From positions 25,335,320 to 25,399,319 of the forward strand of contig NC_061798.1 in NCBI RefSeq assembly GCF_021462225.1: 64,000 nt of DNA, in the 5' to 3' direction. This document shows, piece by piece, positions 46,310 to 58,274 of this stretch; position 1 is the stretch's first letter; the number at the start of each line of letters is the position of its first letter. The position numbers and the translations under genes were made by a program. The stretch is from Girardinichthys multiradiatus. Lineage: Eukaryota; Chordata; Actinopteri; Cyprinodontiformes; Goodeidae. The notes under the pieces were generated by a model, which saw nothing but the letters and a program-made list of their open reading frames with translations, was not told the DNA's origin and made no database searches.

Positions 46310-46597
46310 AAGAGGGAAGTATTGATAAACTTATCAAGTCCAAGCAATGCCAACATCAAGAAAAGGAACAAGATAAGCTCAAATATGTCCCAGGCTCAAA
46401 TAGGTAGAGAACTTGTGGAAAGTCAAGGCCTCTGTGGTGACGGTGGCTATTGAAGCACTTGGGGCTGTAACCCCAAACACTAGGAGAGGTGATTGATAAT
46501 TTCATGAAAAACTTCTCAGATCTCTGTCCAGAAGAGCGCAAACCTAGGAACAGCTAAGATACTCCTTCAAACCCCCAAGCCCCCAGGTCTTTGGTAG
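46310..46597 (+). pseudogene. LINE ORF2 C-terminal fragment (different clade)
   Basis: Two plus-strand pieces are diagnostic. WKVKASVVTVAIEALGAVTP (about 46414-46473) is followed, after a short frame break, by TSQISVQKSANLGTAKIL and a terminal PGLW with stop TAG at 46595-46597. They match the C-terminus of a widespread fish LINE whose proteins end WKVKATVVPVVIGALGAVTP...SVQKSAVLGTAKILRRTLK.PGLW. Upstream, EKEQDKLKYVPG recalls its EKEYEKLEKYQGL. Stops lie inside. The clade is not the L2/Rex1 type seen elsewhere in the window; I do not name it firmly. Confidence 0.7.
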
Positions 46598-47508
46598 GAG
46601 ATCTGTGCTTGAAGCGGAACCACATGAGTGGACAGAGAGACAGAGATTCAAAGTTGTGCGCTTTTACATGTTAAGGAAGTTTGAAATTAAACACCTGCCA
46701 ACATTCCCACCTTGTGTTACAAAAATGGCAAGCTTAATGGATAAAAGGAACAGAATAACAAACCAATGACCTCTACACATAATTATCTCTGAAGGCAAAA
46801 CCTTTTACTAAGTTTTAAATGGAGAAGTCATAAAAAAGCAGTTTGCCACAAGGTTTTAGCTGCATTTTTACTGTTTTTATTTTGAAACTAAATTTTACAC
46901 GCTTGAAAAATTCAAAGGCTTACTGCTGGAATTACTTCCAAATTATATTTACCAGCTCTAATGATAGTTATTAAACTTGAAGAGTATTATCATCACTAGT
47001 TCAGGACATAAATGCACATGTAAATGAAGAGGTGACATGAAAACAGAGAAGAGAACAGGAAGATAAGAAAAAAAATGCAGTTTGGTGCTTCTTTTGTGTT
47101 GTCACCCAATCAAAGAACTAAACCTTTGCTGCTCCACAGCAGTCATTATCTAAAATATAATCAGTGCCTTTTTACATGCCAATCATGAAGAAAACAACAC
47201 ACACACACACACAACTTCTGCACACACGAAAATTGCATGACTTGTTGTTCACAGCATGTATTCCAGTATCTGATATGCAAACAGCCCTATCCTGTTATAT
47301 CAAAACATGTCATTTGGAGAGGCCAAAAAAAAGAGAAATAGATTTTGACTATCCCCCCCTCACAGCCTAACAATCCACACCTGCAGAACAGATGAACAGA
47401 GAAAAAATACATTAGACAATCTTTATTCAGAAATCTTCATACACAATTTTTTTTTTTTTTTTTGTTGGTGGAAAGTATGAAATCTAGGTGTACCATCTGA
47501 CTTCAGAA
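46598..47508. other. Unannotated DNA
   Basis: No gene is recognised. (CA)n lies at 47201-47213 and a poly(T) run at 47444-47463. Confidence 0.5.
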
Positions 47509-47787
47509 CGTGCCAAAATACAGGTTCATCTCAGTTAATTAGAATTTGTTTGAGAAATTGAGCTGAATCGAAAAGATTTTCAAATTCAGTTCAAATCTAG
47601 TTCGAATCTAGTGATGCTGGAATTCATGTACAAGCAGCCCCAACCAAGTATTGAGTGCATATGATAAATGAACATATTTTTCAGTAGGCTCAAATTTCAG
47701 CATTAAAAATCTTTTTTGTAAAGGGTCTTAATTCATATTAACGTTTTCTGAGAAACTGAATTTTGGGTTTTATTAGCCTTGAAAATG
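47509..47787 (+). mobile_element. Deleted Tc1-like remnant
   Basis: The left end 'TACAGGTTCATCTCAGTTAATTAGAATTTG' region and, farther on, 'CCCCAACCAAGTATTGAGTGC' (the last transposase codons, ending near TKY, plus the stop) followed by 'GAAACTGAATTTTGGGTTTTATTAG' match both ends of a Tc1 family related to the copies at 28 and 51 kb. The whole transposase body has been deleted. It abuts the LTR-like repeat at 47801. Confidence 0.6.
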
Positions 47788-47800
47788 AACAGTAATAAAA

Positions 47801-48225
47801 CACATTTCAATCCTGTAGAGACTCACAATAAGAAACACAAAATGCGATTAGAGAAGTTACACAATGGAAGTTTATTTGATTGGCGCTCAGACCCCAGAGG
47901 AAGACATGAATGCTGATAATGCATGAACTTGATGAACGTCTTAGAATTAGAATTCTCTTCCCCCGGATCTGGTACTGGTGATGGAGAGGAGGCCTGATGG
48001 TAATGGAACTGAGAATCCGATGGAGGCGATGGGGTGGAGGAGGGTCGAAGCTTGGCTGACAGCTGGGACATCCTTGAATGGGAGACTTTAAATGCGGAGC
48101 CTTGAAGGATCATTGGCTGAGGATTACTGCAGACTTGATGCTGCTTGGTTGGCGCGGAGACGCACGGAGAAGCTATTGGATGAAGCTGGAGGAGTGGGTG
48201 AGTCTCCCAGATTGAATTTTCGTCA
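47801..48225 (-). repeat. Dispersed LTR-like repeat, copy 2
   Basis: This is the partner of 8536-8980. The minus strand begins TGACGAAAATTC and has CCAAT boxes near 48110 and 48148, TTTAAA near 48087 and AATAAA near 47870. Differences from copy 1 are spread over the whole length, so the copies are old. The 96-codon minus frame at 47823-48113 is not matched by an open frame in copy 1, which argues against coding. Confidence 0.6.
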
Positions 48226-48337
48226 TTACTTCATAAAATATATCATCTGTGTGTAGTAAATTTATATCCTGCATGACTTTTAATTTTTTTTAAATGAATG
48301 AAAAAAAACTCAATAAAATTATACCTTGATTGCACCT

Positions 48338-48725
48338 TCAATTCAGTTTTATTTATATAGCGCCAATTCACAACACATGTCGTCTCAAGGCACTTTACAA
48401 AGTAAATTCTATCCAATTGTACTGATTTCATGGCAGGTACATACATTCCAGTTAATCCTAACTATCAAATAGTGCAGTCGGATTCAGTTTATTATTCAAA
48501 TAGGTTAAAAGGTTTTCTATCTAAGGAAACCCAGCAGATTGCATCGAGTCAGAGACTTGCAGCATTCACTCCTCTTGGAGGAGCATTTAGCAACAGTGGA
48601 CAGTCGTTTGCAACAACTTCACAGCAATCTCTCATACTGAGCATGCATGTAGCGACAGTGGAGAGGAAAACTTCCTTTTAACAGGAAGAAACCTCCAGCA
48701 GAACCAGGCTCGGTGTACCTGTAGG
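48338..48725 (-). repeat. L2-type LINE 3' tail, minus strand
   Basis: It starts 'TTTTATTTATATAGCGCCAATTCACAACACATGTCGTC' (read in pieces: TTTATATAGCGCCAATTC, then ACACATGTCGTCTC). 'GCACTTTACAAAG', 'ACCCAGCAGATTGCATCGAG', 'GAGCATGCATGTAGCGACAG' and 'CCAGCAGAACCAGGCTC' follow. This is the 3' untranslated part of the same LINE family as 15365-16219. No reverse transcriptase codons are included, so it is strongly 5' truncated. Confidence 0.7.
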
Positions 48726-49926
48726 TCTAAAGTCAGATTCTGCACCAAGATTGTATGCTTTACTGCAAGAAAGTAAACACTTAAAAAAATGAAAAAGTTG
48801 TGTATGAAGAAAGGCTTCAATTGAATTGTTAACAAAACCATAAACATTTTAGTATACTTACAGCCATACTTTGAGCTGATAGCTAAGAGCACATAACATT
48901 GCTTACAGAGATTAGGAAAATTCTTGTTTGTGTCTTGAGAAATGCTAACATAGCTTTGTCAGTGAATGTCCTCGATTGGTTTGTATGTAAACATAGAGTC
49001 TTGAAATCCAAATTGCAGCCTAAAGAGTGTGTCCAGAGGAAAAAGGTAGTTAGAGGAAAACGGAGTTTCTGTAAAGGAACTCTTTCATCTTTACCCCACA
49101 ATCTCTGGTGAGGCCTTCCATGCCAATCCATTTCCTGGAGTTGGCTTCAGCCTCTTCCAGTGGGACAACACACACATGCAAATGTATAAGCTTGGCTTAC
49201 ATCACACCCCCTGTGACAGCCCTGCAATCTTGGATTCATACACCATCAGGCATTTGCAGATGTATGCACTCAATCCAATGGGGTGACAGGAAGGATATGG
49301 CAAGCATCGCCAGCTGGGGAAGGAGAGAGAGGGGGGTATAGTCTCCATGCTCATCTAGCACCCTAGAGGCATCCCCATTCAGCTCTTTTTTAGTACATTT
49401 TTCAGTGAACGTATGTGTCATGCAGGTGAGTGTTGCAAGAGTTTATTCCGCAATAATTGACAGAACAGGTGTGTATTTATGGAGTGTAAACCAGGTGGAG
49501 CTAGGAGACAGATTAACTTTGAGCAGGTGAACCGAATAAACTTAATTGACAGACAGAACAAAACATGGCTGTGGCAAAAACAGAGACTAATTTACAAACA
49601 AAACCAGAAACTAGAAAACCATGAAGCAAAAGCATAACCAGATCCGAAAACCAAACGGCTGTTTTAAAGGGCTTTACGAATAAATAAAATAAAGTTACAC
49701 GTTCTAGTTTACTTGTGACAAAATGGTAACATTTGAAGTTACAATGGGCACCCGCCATCTTTCCAGTGCATTGTTGTGTTTATGTCACTGATGTGGCTCA
49801 TAAAAAAAAAAAAAAAAACTAAAGTGTACTTAATTTAAAAAAGGTGAAAATGGTTTCACAAACTAAACAGACATAAAAGCTGCCCTGCATGTTGAAAAAT
49901 ATTGCAGGTCAACAGTTGTTTTTTTA

Positions 49927-49976
<50 letters not shown>

Positions 49977-50891
49977 TTTGTCTTTGGCGTCATTATCAAA
50001 TCCACAGGCATTTTTTGAAACCTCTAAGTACATCAGTGTGTGCATGTGCACTTTGTGTGATACTAACCGCAGGCGTACAAGTCTGTTCATTAGCAGGCTT
50101 AGCTAGCAGAGGGAGGCATGTAAAGATGACTGCTATTAATTTAGCTTCTCACTGGCCTGCCTTGGTCCTGCTCCCCCTCTATCTCTCCCACTCACACACA
50201 TACATACACACAGATGACTGCCAATTCATTAAGTGAACGTTTGGAGCCCCAGTCTGTACCAACTGGTAGCAGCTAACTAATCTGCACTGCGCCGGTGGAG
50301 AGAGACGAGCCAGAGAAACACATAACATTCATCGAGGGGGACATTCAGCCTCTAAAAACATCTATTAACATCAACATTTGGGAAGAGCTCTACTTCTGAA
50401 AGATAATTACAGACTTAAAAGTACTGGCATTTGGTTGTTTTTATAATTCCTAAAATAAATGACAATTGGAAAGCCACAGCTAGGTACAGGGAACTTGCCT
50501 ATTTTCTGCTCTAATTGCTAAAGGATAAAACTGGCTGGTAGCTGGTTATTGTTTCTCAGTATCTTAATCTTTTGAGAGGCTCTGATCAGCCAAACAACAC
50601 AGGAAACACAGTCTTTATATACTCTGCACTGAGACAGGTAGTTACTCTTCTACAGATAGGAGAGCAAGGCCAAAAGCATTAAGACAAAACTTAGGGTTTT
50701 GCATCTGCTTTCCAAACAAAGTTTAGTGTTTCTAAACTGCATGATTATAATGTTAATAATAAATGTATGTCTCTTCTCCTTGCGTGTTGTGGATACCCAA
50801 GGGCAAAATGGTTAGAAAGCAAAACGTCTGCTCAGTGCAGTCCACTAGTAGAAGCAGATAAAAAAACAACTTATCTCTTTCTGGAAACATA
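48726..50891. other. Unannotated DNA with a (GT)n tract
   Basis: A (GT)n microsatellite of about 47 bases lies at 49929-49975, and a poly(A) run at 49801-49818. The stretch 50080-50340 is non-repetitive and moderately GC-rich; it could be regulatory, but nothing proves it. No gene is recognised. Confidence 0.45.
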
Positions 50892-52499
50892 CAGGTCCTT
50901 CTCAAAATATTAGCATATTGTGATAAAGTTCATTATTTTCCATAATGTAATGATGAAAATTTAACATTCATATATTTTAGATTCATTGCACACTAACTGA
51001 AATATTTCAGGTCTTTTATTGTCTTAATACAGATGATTTTGGCATACAGCTCTTGAAAACCCAAAATTCCTATCTCACAAAATTAGCATATTTCATCCGA
51101 CCAATAAAAGAAAAGTGTTTTTAATACAAAAAACGTCAACCTTCAAATAATCATGTACAGTTATGCACTCAATACTTGGTCGGGAATCCTTTTGCAGAAA
51201 TGACTGCTTCAATGCGGCGTGGCATGGAGGCAATCAGCCTGTGGCACTGCTGAGGTCTTATGGAGGCCCAGGATGCTTCGATAGCGGCCTTTAGCTCATC
51301 CAGAGTGTTGGGTCTTGAGTCTCAACGTTCTCTTCACAATATCCCACAGATTCTCTATGGGGTTCAGGTCAGGAGAGTTGGCAGGCCAATTGAGCACAGT
51401 GATACCATGGTCAGTAAACAATTTACCAGTGGTTTTGGCACTGTGAGCAGGTGCCAGGTCATGCTGAAAAATGAAATATTCATCTCCATAAAGCTTTTCA
51501 GCAGATGGAAGCATGAAGTGCTCCAAAATCTCCTGATAGCTAGCTGCATTGACCCTGCCCTTGATAAAACACAGTGGACCAACACCAACAGCTGACACGG
51601 CACCCCAGACCATCACTGACTGTGGGTACTTGACACTGGACTTCTGGCATTTTGGCATTTCCTTCTCCCCAGTCTTCCTCCAGACTCTGGCACCTTGATT
51701 TCCGAATGACATGCAGAATTTGCTTTCATCCGAAAAAAGTACTTTGGACCACTGAGCAACAGTCCAGTGCTGCTTCTCTGTAGCCCAGGTCAGGCGCATC
51801 TGCCACTGTTTCTGGTTCAAAAGTGGCTTGACCTGGGGAATGCGGCACCTGTAGCCCATTTCCTACACACGCCTGTGCACGGTGGCTCTGGATGTTTCTA
51901 CTCCAGACTCAGTCCACTGCTTCCGCAGGTCCCCCAAGGTCTGGAATCGGCCCTTCTCCACAATCTTCCTCAGGGTCCGGTCACCTCTTCTCGTTGTGCA
52001 GCGTTTTCTGCCACACTTTTTCCTTCCCACAGACTTCCCACTGAGGTGCCTTGATGCAGCACTCTGGGAACAGCCTATTTGTTCAGACATTTCTTTCTGT
52101 GTCTTACCCTCTTGCTTGAGGGTGTCAATAGTGGCCTTCTGGACAGCAGTCTGGTCGGCAGTCTTACCCATGATTGGGGTTTTGAGTGATGAACCAAGCT
52201 GGGAGTTTTAAAGGCCTCAGGAATCTTTTGCAGGTGTTTAGAGTTAACTCGTTGATTCAGATGATTAGGTTCATAGCTCGTTTAGAGACACTTTTAATGA
52301 TATGCTAATTTTGTGAAATAGGAATTTTGGGTTTTCATGAGCTGTATGCCAAAATCATCCGTATTAAGACAATAAAAGACCTGAAATATTTCAGTTAGTG
52401 TGCAATGAATCTAAAATATATGAATGTTAAATTTTCATCATTACATTATGGAAAATAATGAACTTTATCACAATATGCTAATATTTTGAGAAGGACCTG
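50892..52499 (-). mobile_element. Full-length Tc1-like transposon, copy 2
   Basis: It has the same family and layout as 28119-29686: CAGGTCCTTCTCAAAATATT at the left and AATATTTTGAGAAGGACCTG at the right, with TA at 50890-50891 and 52500-52501. It is 1608 bp long, with inverted repeats of about 200 bp. The minus-strand transposase fills the interior. Differences from copy 1 are scattered single bases plus one 42-base segment kept here and lost there. Confidence 0.95.
51169..52171 (-). pseudogene. Tc1 transposase with one stop and one frameshift
   Basis: ATG at 52171 opens MGKTADQTAVQKATIDTLKQ. The helix-turn-helix and basic linker are as in copy 1. A TAG stop at 51860-51862 follows HRRV, where copy 1 has CAG (glutamine). 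The frame is then open from 51859 through LFSDESKF (aspartate 51728-51730), FQHDLAPAHS (aspartate 51458-51460) and LNPIENLWD (glutamate 51353-51355), 34 residues apart. A 2-base deletion near 51318-51321 shifts the frame after VKRTLR, so the C-terminus (KGFPTKY, stop 51169-51171) is out of frame. Unlike copy 1 it retains the VKPLLNQKQWQ segment. Confidence 0.92.
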
Positions 52500-52501
52500 T
52501 A

Positions 52502-53436
52502 TTGTATGGTGTGAATCTTCCAAGTGTGCCACTGATTTCACTCTGATGGGTGATAAAGGTTATGTTTCTGCATATGAACAACATACAACAATAGTCCAAG
52601 ACAGCAAACCTTCCCTAACCCTAGTAACATTATCATACAATCCAAGAAATAATCACCATTATGAAGAAATAAGTCTCAAACAACGATCAAGTGATTTATT
52701 GTCATTTATTTTGCTTAAAAAATATACAAATAGACAAAGTAACATTTTGTCTCTTCTGGAAGATATTGATGATGAAGAGTTTTCCATCAGATGTTAGTGA
52801 TCTAACACCACTGGTGAGAAGAGCAGCATCTGCCACATCTATGAAAGCTCAAGCAGCAGGAAGACTTGCCAAAATGACCAGTGTTCCTCCTTTGTCAGCA
52901 ATGTCTGTGTACCAGCCTGCGTTTAGTCTCCCTGGTAACCAGCAGCTTTATTGGCAGACGGGTGGTGCAAGTTTGACCTTCACTATAACTTCTTTGGGTT
53001 TTAACTCAGCAACACAACATCAGAATATAGATATGTCAGATGAACAGCTTTGTCACCGGCACCTTAGGATGTCAGCTGCTGGCACTGCTAGTAGGTCGGC
53101 TGAATTGAGAGATGGTGCTTTTAGGCCGGATCAAAAACAAAAACACCGGAGTCTTTTACCTGCAGCATTAAATAATACATCCAAGTTAGAACACTCGTTT
53201 AAAAAAAGAACAAAAATATGAATATGAAAACAGCCAAACATTTAACAACTAAGGTTGCAAAAAGAGGGCCAATTAGTAAGGTGATTTTAGGTCCAAAGGT
53301 AAAAACAGTACAATTTTGTCATTTACAACTTAATGAAAATGATTTTAATTTTTTTTTTAACCTGTCCTATCCAGCAGAGTCGCACTTAGAAATCTTTTTG
53401 GAGTGCCAAGAAGACGCCCTACAGATGGAGCATTAG
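52502..53436 (+). CDS. Run of long open frames, unknown; possible pseudogene
   Basis: Just beyond the Tc1 right end, three overlapping plus-strand frames stay open almost continuously: 52486-52797 (starts inside the Tc1 and ends DIDDEEFSIRC), 52691-53221 (176 codons, the longest open frame here not explained by a repeat) and 53218-53436, whose start overlaps the previous stop (ATATGAATATG). The middle frame is serine/alanine rich (SDLTPLVRRAASATSMKAQ; MTSVPPLSAMSVYQPAF) with a basic end (LEHSFKKRTKI). I recognise no domain. Two frame changes and the absence of splice signals I could confirm suggest a decayed retrogene, an unknown element's gene, or chance. The true start, if any, may lie left of the Tc1 insertion. 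Confidence 0.25.
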
Positions 53437-53844
53437 CTGACCATTCTTAGGACAGCAAGACTGACTGTTTACACCTGGAAGAGATGTGATATAACGCTTA
53501 GTTTGTGTATACTCCCACCATCCTTTAGCGTGTCTTTACAAAAGTAGGGAACACATTTTGGTAAAAACCAACAAATAAACAAACCAAACATGGTTTTGTT
53601 AAGTACTAATAAAAAAAAATCAAATACCCTCCACACATCACATAATATGTAATTTTTTTTTTACCTTGCAATTTCATTTTCCATATTTAACTGAATTAAT
53701 TCAAAGCAACTCTTTCTTTAAAAATCCCTTATAGATGAGTAGGTAAAGGTTTTATGTTTTCATTTGCTTAGTTACTGTCACTAAATGCTCAATCATTGTT
53801 AAAAGAAAATATCAGATATCACAAAATATCAGAATGAAATAGGA
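53437..53844. other. Unannotated AT-rich DNA
   Basis: Nothing recognised; short poly(A) and poly(T) runs only. Confidence 0.5.
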
Positions 53845-54720
53845 CCCATCAAATATGGGGCCTATTTCCTCCCCCCCACAATTTCTGCCTGTATTGGTGA
53901 ATGTTGGTGTCCGGGGCTGGGTGCTTTGGTGTGTGCTGGCTCACTTCCAGTGGCTGCATGCCGGTGCTTGGGCCCCCTGGCTCTGCTGGGCCTTTGCTGG
54001 GGTTGATGTGCCCCGGGGTCTCGGGTCTCTGGGTCCATGGCTAGATCTGCTTCAGCGTAGATGGCTACCGGCGGGGTCTGTGGGCTTGTTGCTGCAAGTC
54101 CCTAGGGCTGCTGGGTGGTTCCCATGGGGCTCTCCTCTGCTATTCTCTGGGGGGGTTGCGGTAGTCCCAACGGTGGTCCTTCCAGGGTTCTCTTTGGATG
54201 TCTGGGGCTCAGATCTCCTCTGTGTCTGTCTTAGAATCCAGAGGGGCAGGTCTGACACTTGCTGTTGCATATTTTTATGGAGAAACCTTATGTACACAAG
54301 CATGCTTACACTTATACCTACAGTTGTTTGGATTCACGTGTTAACAAATACACAAATGTTCTATATTGACCTGCAGTTGTCATTAAATACATCTTGCATT
54401 CACTATTACCTTGCACTTTTTGGTAATATTGCTGTTGTTATATATGTGTTTCAGCAGATGTAGAAGCAGTGTTCTAGGGTGTTATCTTATATTCTCTTCA
54501 TCCTTCTTTCTGTTCTCTATTCTTTTCTCCTCTCCCCTTTTCCTTTTTGCCCAGGCTCTCTCTCTTCCTTGCTTCTCCTTTTTTTTTTCCTTCTCGTTTC
54601 TGTCATTATAGCGTTAGCCGTAATGCTCCACTTGCGAAAGTTAATCTGTTGGGCTTCTTCTTGGCACTCACAATTCTGAGTGCCACTCTGCTGGACAGGA
54701 CACGTTCGGTGAGAGGAGTG
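53845..54720 (+). repeat. Dispersed GC-rich repeat, copy 2
   Basis: It aligns with 14110-14895 from about 54058 onward and extends roughly 200 bases farther on the left (53880-54057, 'GGTGTGTGCTGGCTCAC', 'CTGGGCCTTTGCTGGGG'). It holds a 202-codon plus frame (53855-54463), the longest open frame in the window. The frame is tryptophan/leucine rich, copy 1 does not keep the same frame, and a minus frame of 83 codons overlaps it, so I regard it as a composition artefact. A pyrimidine tract and 'GTAATGCTCCACTTGCG' close the copy. Confidence 0.6.
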
Positions 54721-55409
54721 GAATGCATTTTTTGAAAAAAAAAAAAAAACTATCTTTTCAGAAGTAGGAATTTTCCAAATATGCAGAGTGATATAAATTT
54801 TATTAGCATTTGTGTAACTTTGTTATATTTACAACAAATAAGAACAAAGTGGGAGGTGTTCATTGCTATTGTTACATGTTTTTTAATTAGTTTTTTTTTT
54901 ATTTGCCCCTGAAATAGAATATATATAAATCTTACATGCAGCTCATCCACTGCTGAAACAACAGTTATGTGAAGAAAATCCCTTAAGAACATTTGAGCAT
55001 ATCCAGCCATGATCCATAGCAGTAAGCCTGTGTGTATATGTGTCTATAAGTCTACTTCCCCAGCCCGGTAGCTACATTAATCATCCTTGCTGCCACTCTC
55101 TCTCAAGGTCTTAGTGGCTTCTCTGTTGAATGCGATCCACAATTCAAATAAAATCAGGAATTGCTGTTCCAACTACTTTAAGCAGCTCAGTGCCTCAAAA
55201 GCTGTGGTCTGAAACAAAGCTCTCAGATTGTCGAAGGCTGGGCCATTACTTTGCTAATCTGACTTATAATTAGGATGGAAGTTAAAATTGATACTGTAGC
55301 AATATGAGTTCTGTTGGTTGTTTAGACTCAAATACTGTATATAGTGAAGGGTGGGTATTAAAATACAGGGATGCATTAAAATACAACAGAAATTGACACA
55401 GAAAAGGAA
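54721..55409. other. Unannotated DNA
   Basis: Poly(A) at 54735-54748. The stretch 55020-55260 is non-repetitive and balanced in composition, but no feature can be supported. Confidence 0.45.
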
Positions 55410-55890
55410 TATAATACTTTGTAAAAGCATTTAAAAAAAAACAAATGGAGTAATGTAGTCAGACGGTAAAGTCCTGCTCTGGAAATGAAAAATTGCTGTT
55501 GTTGTAACATAATTGTGAAGTGGAAGGAAAAGCAAACATGGTTTTCATTTTTACATCAATACAAATCTAAAAAGCTACAAACTTACTAAGACATGGCCAT
55601 CAACCTGAACTTGGATTACATGCAAAGTAAGTATTATTCAGTGATCAGCTAAGATGCTCATGGTAACGCTGGAGGAGCTTCAAAGGGTTATGGCTCAGGC
55701 AAGATAATATGTTTAGAGGCAACTATTAATTTTGCAGGTCACAAATCTGAAAGTGGCAAGATAAGCAACTAGAAGACCACTTTGCAGGTTGCCACATGTA
55801 CCGTAGGGGATACAGCAAATATGAAAGAAGGTGCTCTAGTCAGATCAAACCAAAATGTATTTTGCTCAAGCAGCTGTTTGGTTGACAAAC
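55410..55890 (+). pseudogene. Decayed Tc1-like remnant, 5' part
   Basis: 'ACATAATTGTGAAGTGGAAGG' (55510) belongs to the terminal repeat of the family also at 6233 and 63108. Downstream, 'AAGACATGGCCATCAACCTG', 'ATGGTAACGCTGGAGGAGC', 'CAACTATTAATTTTGCAGG' and 'GAAGGTGCTCTAGTCAGATC' follow the transposase order up to the first catalytic motif (W.D, then KVLWSDE-like), now broken. The rest of the DDE domain and the right end are missing. Confidence 0.6.
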
Positions 55891-58002
55891 TATTGTTTGG
55901 AGATGGTTCATTTAAAAAAGCCAATATTTTATATGTCTTTGTTGTTTATTATTAAAGTAAAAACCTATAAACAGACAACATCTTAAATTTCTAATTCACT
56001 GAATGGGTATTTAGGAAACTTCAACTTCATTGGTACCCAGTATGTATTTCCTTAGTTGAGACCTGATTGAGTTAAATGTGAGAGAAAGTCAATTTTACAC
56101 TGCATTCATCAGTGAACATAAAGAAAATCAGTTTAACAGCAGTGAAGCCAAATGTACACTTAGAATCAGAGCTGGTGGTTTCATGCATGTTAAGCTGTCT
56201 TTTTACAGCCAGCTTGATCTCCTGAACCAGCACTTTTTTACTGATGATGTATTACCATGGTCCCACAATTAGATGAGCCTCTTTCTTATCAACATATCAA
56301 ATATGAGTGTGTAAAAAAGACAATTTCAATTGACTAGAAATTTGTGGTGTGTAAGTGTTTATGCTAGAGATATCAGAAGAAAGAAAGAGAATCAGGTGGA
56401 AAAAAAATGGAAAAAGTGGGTATGAGCTCATGTGGAACATAATTATTCTGGATAATTCTAAAAAAAAAAAAGAAAAAGAAAACGAGTGCACGTCAGCTTT
56501 GAACCTTGCCAGACTACAATGACCTTGACAACAACGGCTATTTGCCTCAAGTTATCAACAATTGTTTAACCTAGTTACATAATGTTAAAAAAGGAGAAGA
56601 AATTACAAAGAAGCATTCAACTGAAGTGTTATAATAACCAAAATAATAATAGGAGGTCAAGTAGACCCTGTACCTCTGGCTTATATTTGAACATGTGCTA
56701 GTGTCATTTGTCTATCTGCCACTGGATGTTTTTAAAGTTACTTGACATTTTCTGTTTTAAATCAGCATGCAAAGAAGTTTCAGTCTGTTTTGCTGTTTTT
56801 TTTTATTGTGGTTTGCTTGTAAAGTTATTTGTATTGTTGACCTCATAAGTGAAAACAGATGTCATTTATATAAGCTAAGTACTTTTTAACTTGAAGGTCA
56901 CCATAAAAATGTCAAACTCACATATGATTAAAACATGTTAGTAATTTATTACTAAAAAAATCTGGCACTGACAAAACTTTAAAACTAGGTATAAAGTAAA
57001 ATAAAAACACATTTCAGCCTAAATGTTTAATTTTGTGGAAAACTAAAAGGAGCTTTACTGCTTCCGTATGGCTGGACGAGTCCTCTGGAGAATGAGCTTC
57101 TCTGTCTCAGGAGAGAGTCATGGAAGGAGTGGTATGGATTGTCCGTGATTTAAAGCAGGTTGTTTAGTGACCTCCTGCTCCTCACTAACTGAAAGAAAAC
57201 ATCTCAAACTTCTGACCAATGTTGCCTCCCGCTGTGTGAATACATTTATTGATCCTGTTGTCATCTCTGACACTGGTGCTGTTCCTCAGGTAGATCACAG
57301 TAAATGGCACTCACCATCAAAGGCTGGTAGAAGATATCTAGTGTTAGTTTGATTTGTGATAAATCTTTAGGCATCCTGTCGTAATCTAACTAACGGCTTG
57401 TGTCACACAGCATCCATATTTATCTACTTTAATAGGATGTTGTAGTTAGCTAACTAATATTGTACATATTGTGTTGACTAAGTATGTAATGAATGCCACA
57501 ATATCTTATGATATTAAAATGGCACATACTTTGTCTGGTGACGTTTATCTGGGGCTGGACTGGTAATTAGGCACATTACTCACAGTATCCCCATTTACAA
57601 ACTTTGTAATTAGAGTGGTATTAGGAATGCACATCCTCTTTAGACTCTTCTTCTGCTACTGCTTCTGCTGTTGAATACAGGTAGGTTTTATCTGCAGTGC
57701 TGTCCACTGTAAGAACTACAGCACTTCAACTGGACTTAAACAAATCGTTTTAATGACAAGATGGCATTTGTCACGACCAATTTCTCTTGCAATTACTGCT
57801 AAGCAAAAGCATGAATACGCCTGGAGATGGAGGTTGCAAAATGGAAAGCCAAAAGACAAATATGCAGCAACAAATGTTAAACAAAAACATTAATTGGGAC
57901 AGAGAGTGATGAAGACTGATGGTTAGCAGAGTGGTGCCCTAGGCGAGATTATGGTGTGGGACCTCCCAAGCCAAAAATCTCAAGGAGGGGGGTTGTCAAT
58001 AG
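55891..58002. other. Unannotated DNA
   Basis: No gene is recognised. A GC-richer patch at 57050-57350 with a 61-codon frame shows no family features. 'GTGGTGCCCTAGGCGAGATT' at 57933 resembles a phrase seen in some hAT elements, but no terminus could be placed. Confidence 0.4.
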
Positions 58003-58274
58003 TATGGTAAATGGCCTGCACTTGTATAGTGCTTTATGAAGTCCCCAGGGACCCCAAAGCATACTGAGAGTGATAAGCTACATTGCAGCCACAGCTGCGC
58101 TGGTACACACCGACAGAAGTGAGGCTGCCATACAATCAGCACCACCGAGCCCTCTGACCACCATCAGCAGGCAAGGCAGGTGAAGTGTCTTGCCCAAGGA
58201 CACAATGACTGAGCGGGGATTAGAACATGCATCCCCCCGGTTACAGGACAAACCCCTACCACCGTCGCCCCATG
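58003..58274 (-). repeat. tRNA-derived SINE, minus strand
   Basis: It is the reverse complement of the family at 43085-43372. Reading on the plus strand: 'GGTAAATGGCCTGCACTTG', 'GTCCCCAGGGACCCCAAAG', 'TACATTGCAGCCACAGCTG', 'AGGCAAGGCAGGTGAAGTG' and 'TGTCTTGCCCAAGGACACAA', then the tRNA-like head ending 'CCGTCGCCCCATGG'. The head is better kept than in the plus-strand copy, but the B box (GTTCTAATCCC) has a mutation. Confidence 0.85.

Noticed and set aside
49889..50236. 115-codon frame rich in alternating Cys-Val
   Set aside because: The repeat of Cys and Val is just the (GT)n microsatellite translated.
53855..54463. 202-codon open frame, the longest in the window
   Set aside because: It lies inside a dispersed repeat, is GC- and tryptophan/leucine-biased, is overlapped by an antisense frame, and is not kept in the sister copy at 14110-14895.
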